Shown here one piece after another: positions 6,518 through 13,130 of a stretch of 13,130 bases of DNA. Within the stretch, counting starts at the first letter, position 1; every line of letters begins with the position of its first letter. The position numbers and the translations under genes were made by a program. Origin of the DNA: JBBRLA01 sp038231615 (GTDB lineage: Bacteria > Myxococcota_A > Polyangia > Palsa-1104 > JAEUJZ01); assembly GCA_038231615.1 (NCBI GenBank), contig JBBRLA010000185.1, positions 1-13,130 of the forward strand, read 5' to 3'. Under the pieces are notes generated by a model. It made no database searches. It saw only the letters and a list, made by a program, of their open reading frames with translations, and was not told where the DNA came from.

Positions 6518-7924
6518 TCACAACCGCAACCAGGTCCACAGCACCGCCAGCGCCACCAGTACCGCCAGCAGCGTCCCCACCACCGCCCGCACCCGCCGCG
6601 CCCGCCGCCGCGGGCTCTGCACCGTCCGCTCCCGGTCCACCGGATGCTCCGCCGAGACGATCGCCATGCGCACCGTCCCCTGCCCTCGCGGCCCCAGCGG
6701 CTGCGGCTCCCCCGCACCGGCCTGCGCCCGCTGCAGCATCTCCGGCGTCAGCGTCTTCATGGCCTGCGTGACCGCGGCGTGTACCCCCGGGTCGATGGTG
6801 CCCGCCACCGGCCCCAGCACCAGATGCTCGCCCAGGTTGACCGCCTCCCGCGGCGTCTTCGCCGCCTGTCCCAGGTCCACATGCAGGTCGCTCTCCCCGG
6901 TCTTTTCGCCATTCTCCGGCTCATCCGGCTTCGGCGGGCATGCCCGATCCACCTGCCGCAGCCACTCGACCAGCGCCCCCGCGTCGGTCCCGCCCAGGGC
7001 CGGCAGCCGCTCCAGCAGATCGGTCAGCGCCTCGGCCAGCTCATTGCCGTCGCGGAACCGATGATCGAGCCGCCGATCCAGCGCCCTCATCGTCACCTCG
7101 TCCAGCTCTGGGGGCACCGAGGCGCGCAGGCTCGGCGGCGGAATCACCGATGACAGCACCCGCTGCACCACCAGGAACTCGTTCTTCCCCCCGAAGAGCC
7201 GCCGCCCCGTCAGTAATTCGTGCAGCACGATGCCCGCCCCGAACACGTCCGTCGCCGGCACCGCCCGCTGGGCCACCTGCTCCGGCGCCATGTAGGCCAG
7301 TTTCCCCTTGATGATCCCGGTCCGCGTCTGCGGCCCGAAGCCCCCCACCGCCTTGGCCACCCCGAAGTCGATGACCTTGATCTCCCCCTGGTCGGAGATC
7401 ATGATGTTTTCCGGCGATACGTCCCGGTGAATGATGGGCAACGACCGTCCCCCATCGCCGTGGGCGTGAGCATGCCCCAGGCCGCGGGCCACCTCGCGGA
7501 TGATGTAGGCGGCGATCCCCGGTGGCAGCCCGTTGCCCGAGAAGCCGTCGGTCACCTGCCGCATCAGCGACCACAGGTCCCGCCCGCGGATGAATTCGCC
7601 GACGATGAACGGCACCGTCACCCCGGTGGCCGCGTCCTTCGCCTCGCACAGCTCGAACACCCGCGCCAGGTTGGGATGCGAGAGCCGCTTCACCAGCTTG
7701 GCCTCATTTACGAACATCTCCCGGAAGATCGGAAACTCCTTCTGCTGGAACAGCTCGGGCCGGATGCGCTTCACCACCACCGTGCCGATCGGCCCGCTGG
7801 TCGAGATCTGCCCGCCATACACGGCGCGGAACACCTCGGCCATACCCCCCTCGCCGATGCGCTCGACCAGCAGGTAGTCCCCGAGTTGCTGGGTCCCTGA
7901 CCCTGTCGAAGACGATGACGACAT
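6518..7924 (-). CDS. Ser/Thr protein kinase, tail-anchored, Pkn type
   Basis: 468-residue Hanks-type kinase, apparently complete and active. It shows the glycine loop GEGGMAEV (24-31), the ATP-binding Lys52 in VVVKRI, Glu74 in the C helix, the catalytic loop HRDVSPEN (166-173, Asp168), DFG (186-188) and APE (213-215). The catalytic domain ends near residue 300. A linker of about 140 residues, rich in charged and proline residues, is followed by a basic stretch (RRRARRVRA) and one C-terminal membrane helix (about 447-466). The kinase is therefore cytoplasmic and tail-anchored, with no extracytoplasmic sensor domain. This layout and the SPEN catalytic loop are common in myxobacterial kinases. 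No Shine-Dalgarno is seen; TTTAGT ends six bases before the ATG. It is divergent from ribF and convergent with the TonB receptor. The substrate and signal are unknown. Confidence 0.95.
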   Translation of the reverse strand: MSSSSSTGSGTQQLGDYLLVERIGEGGMAEVFRAVYGGQISTSGPIGTVVVKRIRPELFQQKEFPIFREMFVNEAKLVKRLSHPNLARVFELCEAKDAATGVTVPFIVGEFIRGRDLWSLMRQVTDGFSGNGLPPGIAAYIIREVARGLGHAHAHGDGGRSLPIIHRDVSPENIMISDQGEIKVIDFGVAKAVGGFGPQTRTGIIKGKLAYMAPEQVAQRAVPATDVFGAGIVLHELLTGRRLFGGKNEFLVVQRVLSSVIPPPSLRASVPPELDEVTMRALDRRLDHRFRDGNELAEALTDLLERLPALGGTDAGALVEWLRQVDRACPPKPDEPENGEKTGESDLHVDLGQAAKTPREAVNLGEHLVLGPVAGTIDPGVHAAVTQAMKTLTPEMLQRAQAGAGEPQPLGPRGQGTVRMAIVSAEHPVDRERTVQSPRRRARRVRAVVGTLLAVLVALAVLWTWLRL

Positions 7925-7980
7925 GCGTCTACTAAATTACCCCATGATCCCCCACCTTGGATATCCCGAGATGCTCCTCA

Positions 7981-8009
7981 TTGACGAAAGCCAGGCGGCG
8001 CGCTATAGG
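7981..8009 (+). promoter_or_regulatory. Sigma70-like promoter of ribF
   Basis: TTGACG (7981-7986, five of six to TTGACA) and TATAGG (8004-8009, four of six to TATAAT) are separated by exactly 17 bases. It is the best promoter match I found in the window. Transcription would begin near 8016, only about five bases before the first ATG of ribF, so the mRNA would be nearly leaderless, or translation starts at a later ATG (8033 or 8060). No FMN riboswitch could fit in so short a leader. Confidence 0.6.
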
Positions 8010-8020
8010 ACCCCGCGTCG

Positions 8021-9031
8021 ATGATGTCTCCCATGCTCGTTTGCCCCGGCCACGTCCAGATGGTCCAGTCCGCCCGCAAGAGGGTGGTGGCCATCGGCAA
8101 TTTCGATGGCGTTCACCGGGGCCACCAGGCGCTCTTCGCGTTGGTGCGCTCGCTGGCGACCGAGGCCGATGCACAGGCCGTGGTGCTGACCTTCTGGCCC
8201 CACCCAGCCAAGGTGCTGGCCCCCAGGGTCGCCCCGCCCCTCATCAGCACCCCTGCCCGCAAGCGCGAACTCATCGCCGCCTGCGGCATCGATCTTCTGG
8301 TCGAGGAGCCCTTCAACGCCGCCCTGGCCGCCCGCTCCCCCGCCTCCTTTGTCGACGACGTGCTGATCACCGGCCTGGGCGCCACCCACGTCTGCGTCGG
8401 CTACGACTTCACCTTCGGCAAGGCCCGGGCCGGCAACACTGCCCTGCTCGGCGAACTCCTTGCGCGCCACGGGGCCCGCGTCACGGTCCTGCCGCCCTTC
8501 AGCGTGCCAGACCCAGACGTGGCCGGGGCACGGATCGTCTGCTCGTCCAGCTTCGTCCGGCAGGAGATCCTCGCCGGCCGCCCCGAGCGCGCCGCCCTGG
8601 TCCTTTCCCGCGACCCCGACATCGAAGGCCTGGTGGTCCACGGCGCCGGCCGCGGGGCGAAGATCGGCATCCCTACTGCCAACCTCAGGCCAGACACGGA
8701 GCTTTGCCCGGCCACCGGGATCTACGCCGGCTGGGCCGAGCTTCTGTCCGAAGGCGGACGCGAAGTGGTTTCCCGCCACCCTTCCGCCATCAACGTGGGA
8801 TATAATCCGACGTTCGCGGGAGACTTGGAGGGCCACCCCTTGTCCATTGAAGCCCACCTCATCGAATCAGCCGACTCCCCTTATGTGCCGTCGCTCTACG
8901 GTCGCGTCCTGCGGATCTCCCTGCACCGTCGCCTTCGCGATGAGCTGCGCTATGATTCGGTGGCCGAACTGGTGGCCCAGATCAGATTGGATATTGACGC
9001 AGCAGCCGCGCTGCTGAGCGCGGGTAGGTGA
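8021..9031 (+). CDS. ribF: Bifunctional riboflavin kinase / FAD synthetase
   Basis: 336-residue RibF, close to the usual 300-340. It phosphorylates riboflavin to FMN and adenylylates FMN to FAD in the cytoplasm. The N-terminal FAD-synthetase domain has the nucleotidyltransferase motif GNFDGVHRGH (26-35), GYDFTFGKARAGN and the SSSFVRQEI segment (SSTxIR-like in the family). The C-terminal riboflavin-kinase domain has GRGAKIGIPTANL (usually G-F-P-T-A-N-L), PATGIYAG, AINVGYNPTF, and ends LYGRVLRISLHRRLRDE with a QIRLDIDAA tail. Starts are possible at ATG 8021, 8024, 8033 and 8060; 8033 gives the most family-like N-terminus, and none has a Shine-Dalgarno. A promoter lies directly upstream. The gene is divergent from the kinase and may be co-transcribed with the downstream genes, since an open frame with a ribosome site starts 17 bases after its stop. 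Confidence 0.96.
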   Translation: MMSPMLVCPGHVQMVQSARKRVVAIGNFDGVHRGHQALFALVRSLATEADAQAVVLTFWPHPAKVLAPRVAPPLISTPARKRELIAACGIDLLVEEPFNAALAARSPASFVDDVLITGLGATHVCVGYDFTFGKARAGNTALLGELLARHGARVTVLPPFSVPDPDVAGARIVCSSSFVRQEILAGRPERAALVLSRDPDIEGLVVHGAGRGAKIGIPTANLRPDTELCPATGIYAGWAELLSEGGREVVSRHPSAINVGYNPTFAGDLEGHPLSIEAHLIESADSPYVPSLYGRVLRISLHRRLRDELRYDSVAELVAQIRLDIDAAAALLSAGR

Positions 9032-9438
9032 GGGTGAGGTACTAAAGGATGATGGAGCGTGAGGAGCGGCAATCGACCGGCGTGGATCCGCGGCTGGCGC
9101 CAGCCCGACCGCCGGGGCTTTCCACGGGCGTGGAGCAGGGCGAGGCGTTCCAGCCGGGGCAGCCTGGATTCCCTGGGCATCAGCCTGAGCAGCTACCCCG
9201 ACATCTGGCGGCGACCCTGTTCCATCGCGTCGGCCGGTTCTTGCGCCGCCTGGATCAGTCGATGGGCAGGGCCCTCTTGCGGTCGCTGCTCGGCTATGAG
9301 AGCAGCGCCGGGGGGCGGGCACAACAAAGATGGGGAAGCGACGCGGCGCTTCGCGCTTCGCGACCTATTACCGCGGCGCCTCGCGCTTCGCGACCAGACG
9401 CCGGCCACGACAGTGGCCCCAAGCAGGAGGGACCGAGC
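9032..9438 (+). other. Coding-like stretch ahead of DUF4912 gene: N-terminal extension or gene remnant
   Basis: From ATG 9049 a frame with no stop runs 130 codons into the DUF4912 gene in the same frame. A good Shine-Dalgarno (GAGGT, 9036-9040) lies eight bases before this ATG, and the base pattern over 9049-9300 (third positions richest in G+C, second poorest) is coding-like. The product is not recognised; it includes a basic helical segment (LFHRVGRFLRRLDQSMGRAL) and then the sequence read from two repeat units (DAALRASR, TAAPRASRPD). Either the DUF4912 protein truly starts here (470 residues), or a short gene lost its stop codon when the repeat arrived, with DUF4912 starting at 9439. Inspection leaves both open. 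Confidence 0.4.
9340..9398 (-). repeat. Two inverted copies of the GCGAAGC dispersed repeat
   Basis: Two adjacent units of about 30 bases (9340-9369 and 9370-9398) in the opposite orientation to the array at 6377-6512. Read on the plus strand, GCTTCGC occurs at 9348-9354, 9355-9361 and 9385-9391, with a one-base variant (GCCTCGC) at 9378-9384. The unit length is a multiple of three, so the overlying open frame is preserved. The copies end 40 bases before the favoured DUF4912 start. Confidence 0.9.
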
Positions 9439-10461
9439 ATGGCCAGCGACACGCGATCTACGCCGCCCCGGTCCACCAGCGGCACGGCCCCCCCGCCGAC
9501 GGAGCGGGAGATCATCTATTATCCCGCCCCCACGGACACCCGCATCTCCTCGTCGAGCGCCGTGCGCGGGCCGGCAGCGGCGGCGGGGTCGGTCGATCGG
9601 GCCAACCTCAGCGAGGAGATGGCACGGACCTACCTGGCCGAGGGCCACCGCGACGAGGCGCTGGAGATCTATCGACTGCTTTTGAAAGAGCGCCCGAACG
9701 ACGCCGACCTCGTGTCCCGCTTCGCCGACCTGCAACAGCACCTGGGCGATGAGAAAGCCCGCGCCAACCGGCCAAAGCTGGCGCCTTCCTCGACGGGCCC
9801 GCAGAGCGAGCCCTGGGGCATGCTGGACCTGGAAGAACTGCCCGAGACCTACGGGGTGAACGAGGTCGAGGTCCTGTACAAGGATCCCTGGTGGTCCTTC
9901 GTCTATTGGGAAGTCACCGAGCCCGGCATCGAGGCGGCGCGGCAGCAGCTCGGGTCGGCGGGGCAGGCGGCGCGGCTGGTGCTGCGGCTCTTCACCAGCC
10001 AGCCCACAAAAGGGACCTCCTCCCGCGAGGTCCGCGACGTGCCTCTCAACGGGAATTTCGGGCGGCGTTACCTGGACATCCCCCGCCCAGGATCGTACCT
10101 GCGCGTGGCCATCGGCCTGCTTGGCGCCGAGGGTTACTTCGCGCCCATCGCCCACTCTTCGCTCCTGCGCCTGCCACCGCCCAATCCCAGCCCCACAGAG
10201 GCCGTCGAGTGGATGCAAGTACAGCCGCCCAGGGGCCGGGGGGAGCAGCGCGACCGCATCCTCATCCTCACCCACTCGGTGCCACACCACGAGCGCGGCC
10301 TTTCCTGGCGTGTCGCAGCGGTCAGCGCCCAAGATCTGGGTTCCGGCCAGGCCCACGACACCAGCCAAGAGCAGGCGAGCAGCCCATGGTGGCCTGACAA
10401 GGCAACGCCCTACGATCCCAACGATCCGTCCCGGGGATCGGGGTCGGGAGGGCTGCGCTGA
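9439..10461 (+). CDS. DUF4912 domain protein with TPR-like segment
   Basis: 340 residues from ATG 9439. The start is chosen for the strong Shine-Dalgarno AGGAGGG (9425-9431) seven bases upstream; an in-frame alternative at 9049 also has a ribosome site. The N-terminus of about 55 residues is a Ser/Thr/Pro-rich linker. Residues 56-100 form a TPR-like helical pair (LSEEMARTYLAEGHRDEAL ... RLLLKERPNDADLVSRFADL). The DUF4912 domain spans about 134-245, with LPETYGVNEVEVLYKDPWW, FVYWEVT and ARLVLRLF. The biochemical role of DUF4912 is not established; in several phyla it adjoins or is fused near GH57/DUF1957 glucan enzymes, as here, suggesting a part in glycogen metabolism, perhaps glucan binding. 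Its stop overlaps the next start by one base (TGATG). The C-terminus is low-complexity (Gly/Ser/Pro). Confidence 0.85.
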   Translation: MASDTRSTPPRSTSGTAPPPTEREIIYYPAPTDTRISSSSAVRGPAAAAGSVDRANLSEEMARTYLAEGHRDEALEIYRLLLKERPNDADLVSRFADLQQHLGDEKARANRPKLAPSSTGPQSEPWGMLDLEELPETYGVNEVEVLYKDPWWSFVYWEVTEPGIEAARQQLGSAGQAARLVLRLFTSQPTKGTSSREVRDVPLNGNFGRRYLDIPRPGSYLRVAIGLLGAEGYFAPIAHSSLLRLPPPNPSPTEAVEWMQVQPPRGRGEQRDRILILTHSVPHHERGLSWRVAAVSAQDLGSGQAHDTSQEQASSPWWPDKATPYDPNDPSRGSGSGGLR

Positions 10462-12098
10462 TGAGGCCCCTGGCAACACCGGTCCCGACGCCCGCCACGG
10501 TGAAGGGCGACTTGGCGATGGTGCTGCACGCGCACCTGCCTTTTGTCCGCCATCCCGAGCACCGCTATCACCTGGAAGAAAACTGGCTCTATGAGGCGAC
10601 CACCGCGACCTACTTGCCACTTTTGCAGGTGTTCCGCACCCTGGCGGACGAGGGCGTGCCCTTCCGTGTCACCCTGTCCATGTCGCCGCCGCTGTGCTCG
10701 ATGCTGCGTGACGACCTGCTGAAGCTGCGCTATGCCGCGTACCTGGACCGCCTGCTCAAGCTGGGCGAGGAAGAGCGCGTACGCACCGCCGGGGAGCCGG
10801 CGTTTCACCGGCTGGCCGAATTCTATCTGCAGCGCTTCACCCGCCTGAAGGCCCTTTACGACGAGCTTCACGGCGACGTGCTGGCCGGCTACCGGGACCT
10901 GCAGGACCGCGGCTACCTAGAGATCATCACCGTCGCCGCCACCCACGGTTACCTGCCGGTGATCCGGGAGGCCTCTGCCCGGCGGGCGCAGATCACCATG
11001 GCGGTGCGTCACTACCGCGAATGTTTCGGCCGTTTCCCCCGCGGGATCTGGCTGCCCGAGTGTGGTTACAGCGAGGGTGTCGACCAACTCCTGCTGGAGC
11101 TGGACCTGCGCTACTTCTTCATGGACGCCCACGGCCTGACCCATGCCCGGCCGCGCCCGCCGCTGGGTCTGCACGCGCCCATCTTCACCCGCACCGGCGT
11201 GGCCGCCTTCGGCAGGGACATCGAATCGTCCAAGCAGGTGTGGTCCGCCAGCGAGGGCTACCCAGGCGATGGAGTGTACCGCGACTTTTACCGGGACATC
11301 GGCTTTGACCGGCCGCTCTCCGAGGTCGGCCCCTACGTGCACCCCGACGGCATCCGAGTGCACACCGGGTACAAGTATTTCCGAGTCACCGGGCCCGGCG
11401 TGGACCTTTCCGACAAGGCACCCTACGATCCCGATGCCGCCCAGATCAAGCTGCGCGAGCACGCCAAGAACTTCATCTTCAACCGAAGAACCCAGGTCGA
11501 GTGGCTGGCCCAGCACATGGACCGGCGGCCGATCATCGTGTCGCCTTACGACGCGGAACTCTTTGGGCACTGGTGGTTCGAGGGGCCCGACTTTCTGGAA
11601 CACCTGTGCCGAGAGGCGGCCCAGCCGGGGAGCACCATCCAGCTAAACACCGGATCCGCGTACCTGACCGACTACCCGGTGAATGTCGTCAGCGAGCCCT
11701 CACCTTCGTCGTGGGGGGACGGCGGATACTCGGCGGTGTGGGTGGACGGCACCAACGATTGGATCTACCGCCACGTCCACCGCGCCGAAACCAGCATGCA
11801 CGAGTTGGCGATGCGCTTCAGCGAGTCGCCGCCGGACGAACTGACCCGGCGGGCGCTGAACCAGCTCGCCAGGGAACTCCTTCTGGCGCAGTCGTCGGAC
11901 TGGGCATTCATCATGAAGACCGGCACCGCGGTGAAGTACGCCGTGGACCGGGTGAAGAGCCACCTTTCCCGCTTCCGCCGCCTCAGCCGCGAGATCGAGA
12001 CCGGGACGCTCGATGGCGACGTCGCCTGGCTGGCCGACCTGGAGGGAAGGGACAATATCTTCCCCAACCTCGACTTCCACATGTACGCGGATACGTAG
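10461..12098 (+). CDS. GH57-family 1,4-alpha-glucan branching enzyme
   Basis: 545-residue glycoside hydrolase family 57 enzyme with a C-terminal DUF1957 region, matching the length of known GH57 branching enzymes. It would cut an alpha-1,4 glucan chain and re-attach it by an alpha-1,6 bond in glycogen synthesis. Visible family motifs are HAHLPFV (23-29), the nucleophile region GIWLPECGY with Glu200, and the acid/base region SPYDAELFGHWWFEG with Asp364. KQVWSASEGYPGDGVYRDFY and TGYKYFRVTG are also typical. The C-terminal helical domain (about 430-530) contains the substrate-proximal WAFIMKTGTAVKYA. No signal peptide is seen, so it is cytoplasmic. The start overlaps the DUF4912 stop (TGATG) with GGGAGGG at 10446-10452, indicating translational coupling. 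The alternative reading, a GH57 amylase, is less likely given the motifs and length. Confidence 0.94.
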   Translation: MRPLATPVPTPATVKGDLAMVLHAHLPFVRHPEHRYHLEENWLYEATTATYLPLLQVFRTLADEGVPFRVTLSMSPPLCSMLRDDLLKLRYAAYLDRLLKLGEEERVRTAGEPAFHRLAEFYLQRFTRLKALYDELHGDVLAGYRDLQDRGYLEIITVAATHGYLPVIREASARRAQITMAVRHYRECFGRFPRGIWLPECGYSEGVDQLLLELDLRYFFMDAHGLTHARPRPPLGLHAPIFTRTGVAAFGRDIESSKQVWSASEGYPGDGVYRDFYRDIGFDRPLSEVGPYVHPDGIRVHTGYKYFRVTGPGVDLSDKAPYDPDAAQIKLREHAKNFIFNRRTQVEWLAQHMDRRPIIVSPYDAELFGHWWFEGPDFLEHLCREAAQPGSTIQLNTGSAYLTDYPVNVVSEPSPSSWGDGGYSAVWVDGTNDWIYRHVHRAETSMHELAMRFSESPPDELTRRALNQLARELLLAQSSDWAFIMKTGTAVKYAVDRVKSHLSRFRRLSREIETGTLDGDVAWLADLEGRDNIFPNLDFHMYADT

Positions 12099-12341
12099 TC
12101 AAGATTCAACCGGCCAAAGTGATCCTCTCCCAGTGAATCTCGGGAGGTTGGCGGTCAAACTCTCCTGATGGACGAATGATCCTTCCGAACCTGCGGGTGA
12201 TCTTCGGCCTCAGGTTGAGGGACCCGGACGCGATCCTCCCGGATGAACTCCGTGGCGCGGCTCTGGCGTTACGCCGTCGGAGTCTCGCACGAATCACCCC
12301 ATGGATGAGCCTGTACCATGAGTCTTGTGATACGTCCCGGA
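12099..12341. other. Intergenic region between convergent genes, weak hairpins, unproven small frames
   Basis: This gap lies between the branching enzyme and the convergent PIG-L gene. A small hairpin GGCG-TTA-CGCC lies at 12265-12275, nested in a larger imperfect one (12247-12283, ACTCCG with CGGAGT); neither has a T-tract, so terminator activity is uncertain. Two short frames overlap here: plus-strand 12176-12352 (58 residues, MILPNLRVIFGLRLRD...) and minus-strand 12106-12297 (63 residues). Neither has a Shine-Dalgarno nor resembles anything I know. Base composition is a little lower in G+C than the flanking genes. It could be a decayed gene. Confidence 0.4.
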
Positions 12342-13130
12342 CTATTCGATAAGCGGCTCTTCCGGCGGCGCGCCCATCATCTCACCGAAGAGCTGTGGAT
12401 AGTTGTCCAGGTGGCCCGAGCCTGTGCGCTGGACAAAAAACGCTTCTCCGAACTGCACGCGACCGCCGAAGGGTTTGGCGATGTTGAGTCCCATCTGTTC
12501 CAGGAAGTGGCGCGCCCCGCCCTGAAGCTGGGCGCGCTGCGCCTCGGTGAGGCGGCGCGGATCGGCGCCGGGCACGAACCAGTTCGCCAGCATCGCGATC
12601 TGCGAGCCGTGGCACAGCGTCGCTGCTACCTTTTTGTCGAGTGTTCCCTTTACCTCGACGATGCGGTTGGGTCGATGCTCTAGCGGGCCCATGTACCACA
12701 CCTCCGCTGGCTGCACCGCCTGAATCCCCGATGCCAAGTGCTCCGGATGCAGCAGCGGAAAGCCGCTGAACACCGCCGCCTCCGAGGCCATGCGGCCCGC
12801 CTCGATGTGATCCGGGTGGATCTCGTAGCGCTTCCACGGGTCGAAGGTGACGACGCGATCGGGGCGCAGGCGGCGGAAGTGATAGATCAGCCGTTCGCGC
12901 AGCTCCTTCTGATGCTCGCGCAAGAAGCCGTCGGGGAAGCCCAGTAGCACCGGTGGTTCAGCGCCGATGGTTGCCAGCGCCGCGGTCAGCTCGCGGGCGC
13001 GCGTGGCGGCGATCTTCTTGGGGGTCAGAGTCACCGCGCATGGCGCCGAGCGAACCATCGGTGGCGCAGACGGCGTTGACGCGATGCCCCGCCGCGGCCC
13101 ATTTGGCAAGCGTCCCCCCGGCGAAGAACT
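12342..13130 (-). CDS. PIG-L (LmbE-like) deacetylase, 5' end outside window, apparent frameshift
   Basis: The PIG-L family are zinc-dependent N-acetylglucosaminyl or related amide deacetylases. The 3' part reads in one frame: KKIAATRARELTAAL, VLLGFPDG, VVTFDPWKRYEIHPDH (the family's second metal/catalytic His motif), AEVWYMGPLEHRPN, and the end at TAG 12342-12344. The N-terminal part, FFAGGTLAKWAAAGHR then VNAVCATDGSLGAMRGDSDP, is also clearly PIG-L but in a different minus-strand frame. The two frames join perfectly if one base is removed from the G run at 13020-13024 (C run on the coding strand). The usual start-proximal HPDD motif would lie just past the window edge. The broken gene is either a pseudogene or a sequencing error. 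The ATG at 13109 in the 3' frame is artefactual. The substrate (for example a thiol precursor or a sugar) cannot be told. Confidence 0.88.
   Translation of the reverse strand, partial: SSSPGGRLPNGPRRGIASTPSAPPMVRSAPCAVTLTPKKIAATRARELTAALATIGAEPPVLLGFPDGFLREHQKELRERLIYHFRRLRPDRVVTFDPWKRYEIHPDHIEAGRMASEAAVFSGFPLLHPEHLASGIQAVQPAEVWYMGPLEHRPNRIVEVKGTLDKKVAATLCHGSQIAMLANWFVPGADPRRLTEAQRAQLQGGARHFLEQMGLNIAKPFGGRVQFGEAFFVQRTGSGHLDNYPQLFGEMMGAPPEEPLIE
13020..13024 (-). other. One-base frameshift site in the PIG-L gene
   Basis: A run of five G on the plus strand. Upstream coding sequence (toward 13130) reads ...MRGDSDP and downstream reads KKIAATRARELT in the next frame. Removing one base gives ...DSDPKKIAATRAREL, which matches the usual family layout (ATDGS ... 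DP ... ATR..EL). Homopolymer runs are the commonest site of assembly error as well as of slippage mutation. Confidence 0.85.

Noticed and set aside
6309..6539. Decapeptide-repeat proteins encoded by the array (for example AALRASRADT)
   Set aside because: A 30-base unit without stop codons reads through in several frames on both strands; the frames overlap the real receptor and kinase genes and lack starts with ribosome sites.
7925..8020. FMN riboswitch upstream of ribF
   Set aside because: The spacer is only 96 bases, the predicted transcript start is about five bases before the first ATG, and no conserved FMN-aptamer segments are visible.
9193..10620. 475-codon minus-strand frame opposite DUF4912
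   Set aside because: Antisense shadow; the plus strand has a recognised domain and good ribosome sites.
12106..12297. 63-residue minus-strand frame between the branching enzyme and PIG-L genes
   Set aside because: No ribosome site, no resemblance to a known family, and competing with a plus-strand frame of similar quality; left as unassigned intergenic sequence.
12342..13109. Complete 255-residue PIG-L protein starting at ATG 13109
   Set aside because: The first 28 or so residues are an out-of-frame reading; the genuine family N-terminus is visible in another frame and runs off the window.

Overview
This is high-GC bacterial chromosome. The gene content fits a myxobacterium-like member of Myxococcota (Deltaproteobacteria in the older scheme): a Pkn-type Ser/Thr kinase with a C-terminal membrane anchor, a TonB-dependent receptor of the type common in myxobacteria, stand-alone MlaD/MCE proteins, and a DUF4912 gene coupled to a GH57 glycogen branching enzyme. 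The assignment rests on gene style, not on a marker gene. High GC keeps many antisense frames open, including a spurious 1838-codon frame.

Layout. The left part (about 2-3690) reads on the minus strand and concerns the cell envelope: an L,D-transpeptidase, then two adjacent MCE-domain (MlaD-like) lipid-transport proteins, then a strong hairpin at 2-31 that may terminate the unit. A spacer with an imperfect duplicated motif (3691-3899) separates this from two plus-strand genes, a 115-residue protein of unknown function and a TonB-dependent outer-membrane receptor. The receptor converges on a minus-strand Ser/Thr kinase, and the 136-bp gap between their stop codons is almost wholly a tandem repeat array. 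The kinase is divergent from ribF (riboflavin kinase/FAD synthetase), which has a good sigma70-like promoter. After ribF come a 407-bp stretch of uncertain coding status holding two more copies of the repeat, a DUF4912 protein, and the overlapping GH57 branching enzyme; the last two are probably translationally coupled and act in alpha-glucan storage. The right end carries the 3' part of a minus-strand PIG-L (LmbE-like) deacetylase that appears broken by a one-base frameshift.

The most notable non-gene structure is a dispersed repeat family at three loci (2247-2274, 6377-6512, 9340-9398). It is built on one or two copies of the heptamer GCGAAGC, known as an exceptionally stable DNA mini-hairpin. 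The copies lie just outside gene ends or, at the third locus, inside an open frame ahead of a gene. A second pattern is that likely operon-first genes lack a Shine-Dalgarno sequence and have -10-like hexamers very close to the start codon, while operon-internal genes have clear Shine-Dalgarno sites; this suggests leaderless or near-leaderless transcripts. I found no mobile element, CRISPR array, tRNA or rRNA, and no convincing new defence or biosynthetic system.
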